Of a stretch of DNA of 14,115 nucleotides, positions 1-6,714 are shown piece after piece; position 1 is the first letter of the stretch, and the number at the start of each line of letters is the position of its first letter. Both the position numbers and the translations under genes were made by a program. This DNA is from an uncultured Lachnospiraceae bacterium. GTDB taxonomy: Bacteria > Bacillota > Clostridia > Lachnospirales > Lachnospiraceae. The notes under the pieces are model-generated. The model was not told where the DNA came from, searched no databases, and saw nothing but the letters and a program-made list of their open reading frames with translations. The stretch lies in the NCBI GenBank assembly GCA_902796375.1, contig CADBOW010000103.1, forward strand, positions 1-14,115, written 5' to 3'.

Positions 1-137
1 ATGTACTTCGGAATGATGACCCGAACGTCATACTCGTCCCTGTTAAACTTCTGCGGCAGAGTTCCCACAACGTCCGCCAGACCTCCGGTCTTGATAAAAG
101 GAACACATTCGGATGCGATATATGCTACTTTCTTCAT
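1..137 (-). CDS. glgA: Glycogen synthase, N-terminal fragment (runs off the left edge)
   Basis: Only the first 45 codons are in the window. They begin [19 protein letters not shown] and continue with LADVVGTLP and [10 protein letters not shown]. This is the characteristic N-terminus of the GT5 glycogen/starch synthases: the [10 protein letters not shown] segment is the ADP-glucose binding loop with the conserved lysine (here K16). The enzyme extends alpha-1,4-glucan chains from ADP-glucose in the cytoplasm. The ATG at 135-137 is preceded by AAAGGAG with good spacing, so the start is well supported. The gene is transcribed leftward out of the window behind a roughly 190-base upstream region holding a probable promoter and a palindrome. 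Family assignment is firm; the rest of the protein cannot be judged. Confidence 0.93.
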   Translation of the reverse strand, partial: MKKVAYIASECVPFIKTGGLADVVGTLPQKFNRDEYDVRVIIPKY

Positions 138-266
138 GCTTCTTCTCCTTTGTTACGTATTATAATCCCCAGTTATTTTTCCATGACGCCTGTCGTTCAT
201 GACCTATACCCCGGATCATCAAGGCACGAACCGTCATGCACGCATGTCGTTCGTTCCTTAGGACCC

Positions 267-301
267 TGGTATCATGATACCACAATCATATGGTATTTCA
301 A
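267..301 (-). promoter_or_regulatory. Probable glgA promoter with overlapping 16-bp palindrome
   Basis: On the minus strand TTGAAA (296-301) is followed after 16 bases by TATCAT (274-279), which also carries an extended -10 TG. The -10 lies inside a perfect 16-bp palindrome, TGGTATCATGATACCA (267-282), an arrangement typical of a repressor operator. The predicted start near 267 gives a leader of about 130 bases before glgA. A second, poorer candidate is a TATAAT at 163-168, only about 25 bases from the start codon and without a recognisable -35. The regulator is unknown. Confidence 0.5.
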
Positions 302-328
302 AGATAAATTAAGGAAATCCGATCCGCC

Positions 329-961
329 TTATTCCTCCGGAAAACGGAGCTTCAGATATTTCATGATCATTTCCGAAGTTCCGCGGATCCCGTATCGGCT
401 CACATCCAGCGACAGCTCATATTTGGTCACGTCAAGCCAGTCCCCGCCGGTATAGTTGTGATAATAGCTGGCTCTTCTTTCATCCACGCTCCGTATATAA
501 CCCTCCAGCTCCTCTTCGGGCATATTCTTGATGGAGGAGGCTCTTCTGAGACGAAAATCCATGGGTGCCCAGAGGAACACACTGACCGTATCATCCCGGT
601 CCGAAAGAATATCATTGGCGCACCGGCCTACGATCACGCAGGACTCCTGCTCCGCCAGACGACGAATGATGTCTGACTGATAACAGAACAGATTCTTCAT
701 CAGCAGCATTTCATCCTTCTCCCGGAATTCCTCGTCAGGATGCTCCGCATAGGTTTCCTGAGCCACATCATAGAGAGACGTATCCTTGATCCGCGCATCA
801 TGCGCCACATGGCTGTCATGCATCGCCTTATCATCCGACACCAGGCGGAACATCTCACTGTCATAACAGTTGATCCCCAGTTCCTCGGCCAGTCGTTTGC
901 CCACCTTAAGCCCGCCGGAACAATGTTGTCTTGCAATCGTGATAACAACCTTCTTCTCCAT
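329..961 (-). CDS. Cytidylate kinase-like family protein
   Basis: A protein of 210 residues starting MEKKVVITIARQHCSGG. The pattern of a short beta strand, RQ-x-x-SGG, then VGKRLAEELGI and YDSEMF is that of the cytidylate-kinase-like family (P-loop NMP kinase fold). So are VIVGRCANDIL (109-119) and the C-terminal RASYYHNYTGGDWLD (163-177). The family is widespread in Clostridia and its substrate is largely unproven; it should not be equated with Cmk itself. The start was chosen at 961 because AAGGAGG lies 7 bases upstream (969-975); a longer in-frame version from 991 lacks such a site. An oddity is Cys14, where relatives usually have Gly in the RQ(Y/F)GSGG phosphate loop. It lies 86 bases downstream of the racemase on the same strand and may share its transcript. 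Confidence 0.85.
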   Translation of the reverse strand: MEKKVVITIARQHCSGGLKVGKRLAEELGINCYDSEMFRLVSDDKAMHDSHVAHDARIKDTSLYDVAQETYAEHPDEEFREKDEMLLMKNLFCYQSDIIRRLAEQESCVIVGRCANDILSDRDDTVSVFLWAPMDFRLRRASSIKNMPEEELEGYIRSVDERRASYYHNYTGGDWLDVTKYELSLDVSRYGIRGTSEMIMKYLKLRFPEE

Positions 962-968
962 ACCTACC

Positions 969-975
969 CCTCCTT
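969..975 (-). promoter_or_regulatory. Ribosome binding site fixing the cytidylate-kinase-like start
   Basis: AAGGAGG on the minus strand ends 7 bases before the ATG at 961. It is inside the longer possible reading frame from 991, so it decides in favour of the shorter protein. Confidence 0.8.
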
Positions 976-1047
976 GTGATGTGATTGTCACGGTGAAGCA
1001 CCCGCTATGTACGGAACAGATCTTCCCCGTTTCTCAACTCCCATGCG

Positions 1048-1758
1048 TTAATAGGAGTAAACTCCCCCACAGGTTTCGATACAGCTTTTTGCCAACGCCT
1101 CCATGGCGTCGATATAGAATCCGCCGGCCAGCTCATGATTGACCGCGAATACGGACAGCTCCGTACATGCCAGAAGGACAGCTTCACAGCCGCGTCCGTG
1201 CATGTGCTGGGCAATCCCCTGGAATAGATGCTTATCCCCCTTCTCTCCCCGTTTGATCTGATCATAGATCAGCTTCATCACATCCTTCTGATGAAGCTCA
1301 TCCGGATAGATCACCTCAATATTTCTTGCCTCCAGCGCCTTTCTGTACAGGTCGGACTTCCTGGTTCCGTCCGTAGCCAGGATCCCTATCCTGTGATATC
1401 TTCGCTCTGCCACATAACAGGCTGTTTCCTCGATCATATCGATGAATCTCCCGTCCATTTCCTCACGAAAACGATCCGAGAAAAAGTGGCAGGTATTACA
1501 GGGCACTGCCAGATACTCACAGCCCGCCGCCTTCAGCATCCTCACATCCGCGGCCAGCTGATCCCACAGCTTTTCGCTTTCTCCGCAGAGAATACAGCCG
1601 GTCCGGTCCGGCAGCTCCGCATGGGAGTAGATCAGTATATTGATATGCTCCTGATCACAGGATACCACGGTCCGGTCCGTGATCCTTTTATAGAGGACAC
1701 TGGTGGCCTCCGGCCCCATGCCTCCCAGTATTCCGAGTGTATGCTTCTTTGAACTCAT
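1048..1758 (-). CDS. Aspartate/glutamate racemase family protein (probable aspartate racemase)
   Basis: A cofactor-independent racemase of 236 residues. The N-terminus LGILGGMGPEAT (8-19) is the RacD/YgeA-family hallmark, followed by ELPDRT (48-53). The two catalytic cysteines are visible: Cys87 in VPCNTCHFF and Cys198 in LLACTELSV. The enzyme interconverts L- and D-aspartate or glutamate by a two-base mechanism in the cytosol. Aspartate is favoured here because the divergent neighbour is a D-aspartate-ligase-like ATP-grasp enzyme, as in lactic acid bacteria where such a pair supplies D-Asp for peptidoglycan bridges; this is inference from context. The ATG at 1758 is preceded by AAGGTGG at a short spacing. 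An in-frame GTG at 1803 would lie almost on the predicted transcription start and would add 15 residues outside the family alignment, so it was rejected. The family is certain; substrate confidence is moderate. Confidence 0.88.
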   Translation of the reverse strand: MSSKKHTLGILGGMGPEATSVLYKRITDRTVVSCDQEHINILIYSHAELPDRTGCILCGESEKLWDQLAADVRMLKAAGCEYLAVPCNTCHFFSDRFREEMDGRFIDMIEETACYVAERRYHRIGILATDGTRKSDLYRKALEARNIEVIYPDELHQKDVMKLIYDQIKRGEKGDKHLFQGIAQHMHGRGCEAVLLACTELSVFAVNHELAGGFYIDAMEALAKSCIETCGGVYSY

Positions 1759-1820
1759 GATCCACCTTGTATTTCCATAAACTGCTTCCCGTAACGACAG
1801 CACAGGAAACTCTACGATTC

Positions 1821-1829
1821 ATTGTATCA
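1821..1829 (-). promoter_or_regulatory. Probable extended -10 promoter of the racemase gene
   Basis: The minus strand reads TGATACAAT, a TG-extended -10 with hexamer TACAAT at 1821-1826. No convincing -35 is present at 16-18 bases. The same ten bases ATGATACAAT form the -10 region of the metallophosphoesterase promoter at 5847-5856. The predicted start near 1814 leaves a leader of about 55 bases. Confidence 0.45.
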
Positions 1830-1857
1830 TATTCGTTCTCTTTTTCCTATCTTTATC

Positions 1858-1886
1858 TTTCCGTTTTTCTGCCAAAGTGGTATACT
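1858..1886 (+). promoter_or_regulatory. Probable promoter of the ATP-grasp / Mur ligase operon
   Basis: The plus strand has TATACT (1881-1886) with an upstream TGG giving an extended -10, and a weak -35, TTTCCG (1858-1863), at a 17-base spacing. Transcription would begin near 1893. That is exactly where a small perfect hairpin starts (AGGGTC, loop TCT, GACCCT, 1893-1907). The hairpin could stabilise the 5' end of the message or form part of an operator; the sequence does not decide between these. Confidence 0.5.
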
Positions 1887-1935
1887 GAAGCGAGGGTCTC
1901 TGACCCTGAAATCATTTCAAATGAGGTTATGAATC

Positions 1936-3147
1936 ATGGTATTTCAATCTCAACCATTTATCCCTGTTGCATTTGGCGGCGACATAAACACCTACAGTGT
2001 GGCCCGCGCATTTTACGAAGCCTATCAGGTAAAGACAAAAGTATACGGAAAGTATCCCACCGGTCCCAGCTACAACAGCCGGATCACCGAGTATACGGAT
2101 GATCTGAAAATGGATCAGCCGGATGTGATGCTTCCCATTTTGAAGGATCTGGCAGCCCGGCACCGGAAGAAGAAGATCCTGGCCATCGGCTGCGGCGATT
2201 CCTACGTGGCAACTCTGTCCCAGCTGAAGGATCAGCTGCCGGAGAATGTGATCGCACCGTATATCGATTTCTCTCTGATGGACAGTCTCCAGCAGAAGGA
2301 GCGCTTCTATCAGCTCTGCGACAAACACGGCATAGACCATCCTGCCACCGTGATCTTCCGGAAGGGAATGGATCCGGCCATGGAGCTCCCCTTTAAGTTC
2401 CCCATCATTTTGAAGCCCTCCAACGGCATCGCTTACTGGGAGCATCCCTTCGATACCCAGGAGAAGGTCTATACCATCCGGAACCGGGAGGAACTGGCTA
2501 AGGTCACTTCGGATATCTTCGAAGCCGGCTACGAGGATTCCCTGATCCTTCAGGACATGATCCCCGGAAATGATGAGTTCATGCGAGTTCTGACCTGCTA
2601 TTCCAACCGCAGGGGGCATGTGAAAATGATGTGTCTGGGCCATGTGCTTCTGGAGGAGCATACGCCCCACGGCAAGGGCAATCACGCAGTGATCATCACG
2701 GAACCGAAGAGCGATCTCTATGACCGGGTGAAGGCTCTGCTGGAGGATCTCTCCTACACCGGCTTCTCCAATTTCGATATCAAGTATGACCGCAGGGACG
2801 GAAAATACAAGTTCTTCGAGATCAATACCCGGCAGGGACGTTCCAATTTCTACGTAACCGGATCCGGCATCAACATCGCCCGTCTCCTGGTGGAAGAATA
2901 CATTTTCAACCATCCCCAGGAATTTATCACTCCGAAGGAGGAACATCTGTGGCTGACGGTGCCGAAGGGCGTGGCGAAGAAATATGTCTTCGAGGATGAG
3001 AATCTCACGAAAATGCTGCGGCTTCTGCAGAAGAAGAAATATGTGAATCCCGTTTTCATGAAGGGGGACAACAAGCTGAACCGGCTGCTCCGGATGTGGA
3101 AGAACCATTTAAGACAGTATAAGAATTTCAAGCGATACTACAGCTAG
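1936..3147 (+). CDS. ATP-grasp ligase, D-aspartate ligase (Asl) type
   Basis: A soluble protein of 403 residues with the ATP-grasp fold. An N-terminal segment VAFGGDINTYSVARAFYEAY (11-30) leads to the ATP-binding lysine in PIILKPSN (Lys160), the hinge ILQDMIPGND (204-213) and the metal site built from DIKYD (Asp281) and FFEINTRQGRS (Glu295, Asn297). Length and layout match the AslFm family of Enterococcus faecium. That family joins the beta-carboxylate of D-Asp to the lysine side chain of UDP-MurNAc-pentapeptide using ATP, giving the D-Asp/D-iAsn cross-bridge. The neighbouring racemase and MurE-like gene support such a role; the exact amino acid and acceptor are inferred. Start 1936 is preceded by GAGGT at 1924-1928; an ATG at 1929 is out of frame. 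The next gene follows after 40 bases. The C-terminus is strongly basic (KNHLRQYKNFKRYY), which could favour membrane contact. Confidence 0.8.
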   Translation: MVFQSQPFIPVAFGGDINTYSVARAFYEAYQVKTKVYGKYPTGPSYNSRITEYTDDLKMDQPDVMLPILKDLAARHRKKKILAIGCGDSYVATLSQLKDQLPENVIAPYIDFSLMDSLQQKERFYQLCDKHGIDHPATVIFRKGMDPAMELPFKFPIILKPSNGIAYWEHPFDTQEKVYTIRNREELAKVTSDIFEAGYEDSLILQDMIPGNDEFMRVLTCYSNRRGHVKMMCLGHVLLEEHTPHGKGNHAVIITEPKSDLYDRVKALLEDLSYTGFSNFDIKYDRRDGKYKFFEINTRQGRSNFYVTGSGINIARLLVEEYIFNHPQEFITPKEEHLWLTVPKGVAKKYVFEDENLTKMLRLLQKKKYVNPVFMKGDNKLNRLLRMWKNHLRQYKNFKRYYS

Positions 3148-3149
3148 TA

Positions 3150-3177
3150 TATAGAGTATAGAATATAGAATAAAGAA
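3150..3177 (+). repeat. Four-unit heptanucleotide repeat in the intergenic spacer
   Basis: Between the ATP-grasp stop and the MurE-like start are four consecutive 7-base units: TATAGAG, TATAGAA, TATAGAA, TAAAGAA. The last runs into the ribosome site AAGAAGGA. Such short AT-rich tandem units can change copy number by slippage, which would alter the spacer between the two genes. Confidence 0.7.
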
Positions 3178-3187
3178 GGAATCCTAC

Positions 3188-4672
3188 ATGAAAAAGTATA
3201 CCTTAGAATCCTATGCCCGGCGTCTCAGGGAAGCACATCTTCTGGTGAAGGGACAGTTTCCCGAGATCAAGGACACCATCATTACCGGGCTTACCTTCAA
3301 TTCCAAGGATGTTACTCCCGGCACGCTCTTCATCTGCAAGGGAGCCAGCTTCCGGGAGGAATATCTGGTGGATGCCATCCAGAGAGGAGCCGTCTGCTAT
3401 GTCAGCGAAACTCTATATCATTCGGTGGATGCTCCTGCCATACTGGTTTCGGACATCCGCAGGTCCATGCCCTATCTTGCAGACCTGTATTTCGGAGCGC
3501 CGGCCACACAGCTTCATCTGACCGGTGTCACCGGAACCAAGGGAAAATCAACCACCACCTATTATCTGAAGTCTATTCTGGATGATTATCTGAACAGCAG
3601 GAACGAACCGGAAAGCGCCGTGATCTCCTCCATCGATACCTATGACGGTGTCATCCGAAAGGAATCACGCCTTACCACTCCGGAATCCGTAGAGCTGATG
3701 CGTCATTTCCGGAATGCGGTGGACAGCCATATCGATTTCCTGACCATGGAGGTCTCGTCTCAGGCTCTGAAGTATAACCGTGTGGATGAAATCACCTTTG
3801 ATGTGGGGATCTTTATGAACATTTCCGAGGACCATATCAGTCCCATCGAGCATCCCACCATGGAGGATTATTTCGCCTCCAAGCTGAGGCTCTTCAGCCA
3901 GACGAGAACTGCGCTTGTCTGCTCTGACACGGATCGCTTTGAGGATGTTATGGAGGCTGCAGGGGAATCCGACCGGGTGATCACCTTCGGAACCCGTGAG
4001 GGAAGTGATGTATATGGATATGAGATACGGAAGGTCGGAACCGAGACCCATTTCCGGGTACGGTGCGACCGGTTTGATGAAGAATTCATTCTGACCGTTC
4101 CCGGTCTTTTCAATGTACAGAATGCACTGGCTGCCATTGCCGCAGCCAACATCTACGGAATTCCCGTGGAATACATCCGCTCCGGTCTCTACCGGGCACG
4201 GTCCAAGGGACGTATGGAGAGCTTTACCTCCGAAGACGGAAAGATCATCGCCATCGTGGATTATGCTCATAACAAGCTGTCCTTCGAGACCCTTTTCTCC
4301 TCCATGAAGGAGGAATATCCGGACCGGTCCATCGTGGCTGTCTTCGGATGTCCCGGCAAGAAGGCTCTGGTCCGGAGAAAGGATCTCGGAACCATAGCCG
4401 GACAGTATTGTAAGAAGGTATACCTCTGTGCGGAGGACCCCGGAGAGGAACCTGTGGAGGAGATCTCCAGGGACATCGCTCAGTACATCACCTGTCCCGT
4501 GGAAATGATCGAGGACCGGGGAGAAGCTATCCGGGCTGCCATCGCTGCTGCGGAGGAGCCGACACTCATTCTCATCACCGGAAAGGGCGATGAGACCCGG
4601 CAGAAATACGGGAATGTATATGTGGACTGCAAGTCGGATATCGAGCTGACAAAGGAAGCTCTGGGACTATGA
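3188..4672 (+). CDS. MurE-like Mur ligase (UDP-MurNAc-tripeptide synthetase), non-DAP type
   Basis: A complete three-domain Mur ligase of 494 residues. Visible are the ATP loop GTKGKST (116-122), TTPES (163-167), MEVSSQAL (187-194), the probable carbamylated lysine Lys232 in YFASKLRLF, and GRMES (341-345) opening domain 3. MurE enzymes add the third residue of the stem peptide to UDP-MurNAc-L-Ala-D-Glu in the cytoplasm. DAP-adding MurE carries D-N-P-R in its substrate pocket; here the same place reads EDPG (416-419). The central DHISPIEHPTMEDYF also differs from the usual DHLDYHG-type sequence of DAP enzymes and recalls the lysine-adding branch. A lysine, ornithine or other third residue is therefore more likely than DAP; this is inference. 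The ATG has AAGGA 7 bases upstream. Its stop codon abuts the stop of the convergent phosphoesterase gene. It may be a second MurE beside a housekeeping copy elsewhere in the genome. Confidence 0.85.
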   Translation: MKKYTLESYARRLREAHLLVKGQFPEIKDTIITGLTFNSKDVTPGTLFICKGASFREEYLVDAIQRGAVCYVSETLYHSVDAPAILVSDIRRSMPYLADLYFGAPATQLHLTGVTGTKGKSTTTYYLKSILDDYLNSRNEPESAVISSIDTYDGVIRKESRLTTPESVELMRHFRNAVDSHIDFLTMEVSSQALKYNRVDEITFDVGIFMNISEDHISPIEHPTMEDYFASKLRLFSQTRTALVCSDTDRFEDVMEAAGESDRVITFGTREGSDVYGYEIRKVGTETHFRVRCDRFDEEFILTVPGLFNVQNALAAIAAANIYGIPVEYIRSGLYRARSKGRMESFTSEDGKIIAIVDYAHNKLSFETLFSSMKEEYPDRSIVAVFGCPGKKALVRRKDLGTIAGQYCKKVYLCAEDPGEEPVEEISRDIAQYITCPVEMIEDRGEAIRAAIAAAEEPTLILITGKGDETRQKYGNVYVDCKSDIELTKEALGL

Positions 4673-5791
4673 CGTCACATCGATGATCACAAATTCCGAA
4701 TTCGTTCCGGTCTTGAATTTCAGCGCCCAGTCGGACAGGCCCGAGGTCACGATGAATGTCGTCTTATCCCTGGTCTCCATCCCATAGGTCTGATCATTGC
4801 TCCCCGTCAGGGCACCGATGATCTTCATGATGATCATCTGTCCTCCATGAGAATGCCCGGAGAGCACCAGATCCGCGCCGGCGGCCGCCTCAGCTTCATA
4901 ATCATTGGGCTGATGATCCAGAACGATCGTATACTTGGACGGATCCAGAACAGACAGGATCTTCCCGATGGGAACACGATCCTTCACACTTTTATCCTGT
5001 CTTCCCACAATATAAAACTTATTGTCTATCAGCTGCACTTCATCCTGCAGGATCGTAACTCCTGCGGCGCGAAGTGCAGTTTCCAGTTCTGCCGAAGTAA
5101 AATTCCGATAGTCGAAATACCCCTTGTCATGATTTCCGTAGACAAAGAACACTCCGTATTTACTGCGGAATCCGGCCAGCGCCAGACAGCTGCGGAACAT
5201 ATCCTCCTTATCCGTATCATCGTCCACGAAATCCCCGGTGATCACCAGAAGATCCGGCTCACAGGCCTGAATCTCCTCCAGGTGCTTTGCAAAGCCCTCC
5301 CCGTCAAAGGTAACGCCGATATGTGCATCTGCGATCTGTGCGATCCGGAGCCGTTCCATCCCCAGATCCTTCTCCGCAGTCACCTGATAATCCTTCTCCC
5401 AGACATGATGGGCCAGGATCCAGCCGGTGGTGAAATAAGCCGCCTCGATACAGAGCACCAGGATCCCCACCAGATACGGCTGAAATCGCTTTGTGTCCGG
5501 CTGCTTCTCCTTCTTCCGAATGCGGCGGATCAGCTTCGCGATCAGCTCCGCTGCAAACCAGTAAACCGCCATATGCACCATCACGATCACTGCATTGACC
5601 AAGGACTGCATGCCAAACAGCGAAACGATCACAAAGCCCAGCAGCGGGATCGCAGCCAGCAGGCGGAGGCGAAGCTTACTGTCCCCTGCAAGCTTTTTCA
5701 CTATTCCGAATTTCTGAAATCTGGTCCACAGGTAGATCAGCCCGGCGATCGCGCCGATGGCCATTCCTGCGAATACGATCATCCAACCCAT
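4667..5791 (-). CDS. Membrane-anchored calcineurin-like metallophosphoesterase (YkuE/YaeI type)
   Basis: A 374-residue protein with about four N-terminal membrane helices (near 4-21, 43-60, 62-84 and 105-125) and a metallophosphoesterase domain from about 148 on. All metal-binding motifs are present: D155-A-H157, GDFVD (186-190), GNHD (219-222), LDHQP (291-295) and GHSHGGQ (312-318). The related YaeI/YkuE and LpxH families hydrolyse phosphodiester or pyrophosphate bonds in lipids or cell-wall precursors; the substrate here is unknown. The fourth helix ends just before the catalytic domain, so the domain lies close to the membrane surface. The ATG is preceded by AAGGAG at 8 bases. The gene is monocistronic, with its own promoter and a 6-base tail-to-tail overlap with the MurE-like gene. 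Family confidence is high. Confidence 0.88.
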   Translation of the reverse strand: MGWMIVFAGMAIGAIAGLIYLWTRFQKFGIVKKLAGDSKLRLRLLAAIPLLGFVIVSLFGMQSLVNAVIVMVHMAVYWFAAELIAKLIRRIRKKEKQPDTKRFQPYLVGILVLCIEAAYFTTGWILAHHVWEKDYQVTAEKDLGMERLRIAQIADAHIGVTFDGEGFAKHLEEIQACEPDLLVITGDFVDDDTDKEDMFRSCLALAGFRSKYGVFFVYGNHDKGYFDYRNFTSAELETALRAAGVTILQDEVQLIDNKFYIVGRQDKSVKDRVPIGKILSVLDPSKYTIVLDHQPNDYEAEAAAGADLVLSGHSHGGQMIIMKIIGALTGSNDQTYGMETRDKTTFIVTSGLSDWALKFKTGTNSEFVIIDVTS

Positions 5792-5828
5792 ACTATTCTC
5801 CTTAACGAATATCAGATTCTGTTTCTTC

Positions 5829-5842
5829 CTGTCTTACGACAG
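5829..5842 (-). other. GNRA-capped hairpin at the predicted 5' end of the phosphoesterase mRNA
   Basis: On the minus strand CTGTC, loop GTAA, GACAG forms a perfect 5-bp stem with a GNRA tetraloop, beginning within a base or two of the predicted transcription start (about 5840). It could protect the mRNA 5' end. Its role is inferred only from position. Confidence 0.4.
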
Positions 5843-5846
5843 AGTG

Positions 5847-5875
5847 ATTGTATCATTCCGACCATGAAACATCAA
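5847..5875 (-). promoter_or_regulatory. Sigma-A type promoter of the metallophosphoesterase gene
   Basis: The minus strand has TTGATG (5870-5875), a 17-base spacer and TACAAT (5847-5852) with a TG extension. Expected transcription start is near 5840, giving a 49-base leader to the ATG at 5791. Confidence 0.7.
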
Positions 5876-5911
5876 GTTCAGAATAGAGACGAACAGATAC
5901 GATCACGCACA

Positions 5912-5936
5912 AAGAAGCACCGCATGGGTGCTTCTT
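5912..5936 (-). terminator. Intrinsic terminator after yebC
   Basis: A perfect 10-bp inverted repeat (AAGAAGCACC / GGTGCTTCTT) with a 5-base loop begins 24 bases past the yebC stop. Read on the minus strand the 3' arm ends in CTTCTTTG, a short and imperfect U-tract. It separates yebC from the phosphoesterase promoter. Confidence 0.7.
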
Positions 5937-5959
5937 CCTCCTTGCCTGCAGGCTGTATT

Positions 5960-6694
5960 TTATTCTTCGTCGTCCCAGTTATGGAATACGGCCTGAACAT
6001 CATCATCTTCGTCCAGGAGATCAAGGATCCGGTTGATCTTCTTGATGTCTTCCTCGCTGGTTAAGGTCACATAGTTCTGGGGGATCATGGTCACCTCTGC
6101 GGATGCCATGGGAACGCCAGCCTGCTCCAGAGCCTCACGTACCGTGGAGAAGTCCTCCGGTGCGGTAATGATCTCATAGCTGTCTTCCTCCTCGGAGAAG
6201 TCCTCTGCTCCTGCATCAAGTGCCAGCATCATGAAATCATCCGCTGAGGTCTCATACTCTTCCTTTGCTACGATGATCTGTCCCTTCTCATCAAACATAT
6301 AGGATACGCAGCCGGTGGTACCTACATTTCCGCCTCCCTTTGTAAATGCATTTCGTACGTTGGAAGCTGTACGGTTCTTGTTGTCGGTCAGGCAGTTAAC
6401 AATGATGGCCGTACCGGAGGGGCCATAGCCCTCATAGGTGTTTGCCACATAATTCACGCTGTTTGCATCGCCTGCAGCCTTCTTGATTCCACGTTCGATG
6501 GTGTCATTCGGCATATTGTTTGCCTTCGCCTTTGCGATCACATCACGCAGCTTGGAGTTATTTGCCGGATCCGGCCCGCCTTCCTTAACCGCCACGGCGA
6601 TCTCACGCCCGATGATGGTAAAGATCTTACCCTTTGCAGCGTCATTCTTCTCTTTCTTGTGCTTGATGTTCGCAAATTTGGAATGTCCTGACAT
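5960..6694 (-). CDS. yebC: YebC/PmpR family protein (TACO1 family)
   Basis: A 244-residue protein with the family signature at its start, [22 protein letters not shown] (split here as [10 protein letters not shown] and [12 protein letters not shown]), followed by [13 protein letters not shown] (88-100), the [10 protein letters not shown] segment (108-117) and the C-terminal domain MIPQNYVTL (203-211). Length is normal. Annotated for years as a transcriptional regulator, the family has more recently been tied to translation, easing ribosome stalling at difficult sequences such as proline runs. The very acidic C-terminus [18 protein letters not shown] is usual for the family. The ATG at 6694 has AGAGGT upstream. 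It starts 20 bases after the CorC-like gene ends, so the two form an operon, closed by a hairpin terminator. Confidence 0.96.
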   Translation of the reverse strand: MSGHSKFANIKHKKEKNDAAKGKIFTIIGREIAVAVKEGGPDPANNSKLRDVIAKAKANNMPNDTIERGIKKAAGDANSVNYVANTYEGYGPSGTAIIVNCLTDNKNRTASNVRNAFTKGGGNVGTTGCVSYMFDEKGQIIVAKEEYETSADDFMMLALDAGAEDFSEEEDSYEIITAPEDFSTVREALEQAGVPMASAEVTMIPQNYVTLTSEEDIKKINRILDLLDEDDDVQAVFHNWDDEE

Positions 6695-6714
6695 GTTAGT
6701 ACCTCTTTCTTTCT

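Noticed and set aside
1759..1803. Longer racemase starting at GTG 1803
   Set aside because: It would start almost at the predicted transcription start, lacks a ribosome site and adds residues outside the family's usual N-terminus.
1927..3108. Long open frame on the minus strand, opposite the ATP-grasp gene
   Set aside because: It mirrors the codon pattern of the well-supported plus-strand gene, has no recognisable domain and no ribosome site, and its product is an unlikely Leu/His/Ile-rich string.
4670..4677. TGACGTCA palindrome at the convergent stop codons
   Set aside because: Only eight bases, formed largely by the two stop contexts; no reason to call it a binding site or terminator.
4847..6064. 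Long plus-strand open frame across the phosphoesterase gene and the end of yebC
   Set aside because: It crosses a promoter, a terminator and two gene ends on the other strand, and the protein has no recognisable features.
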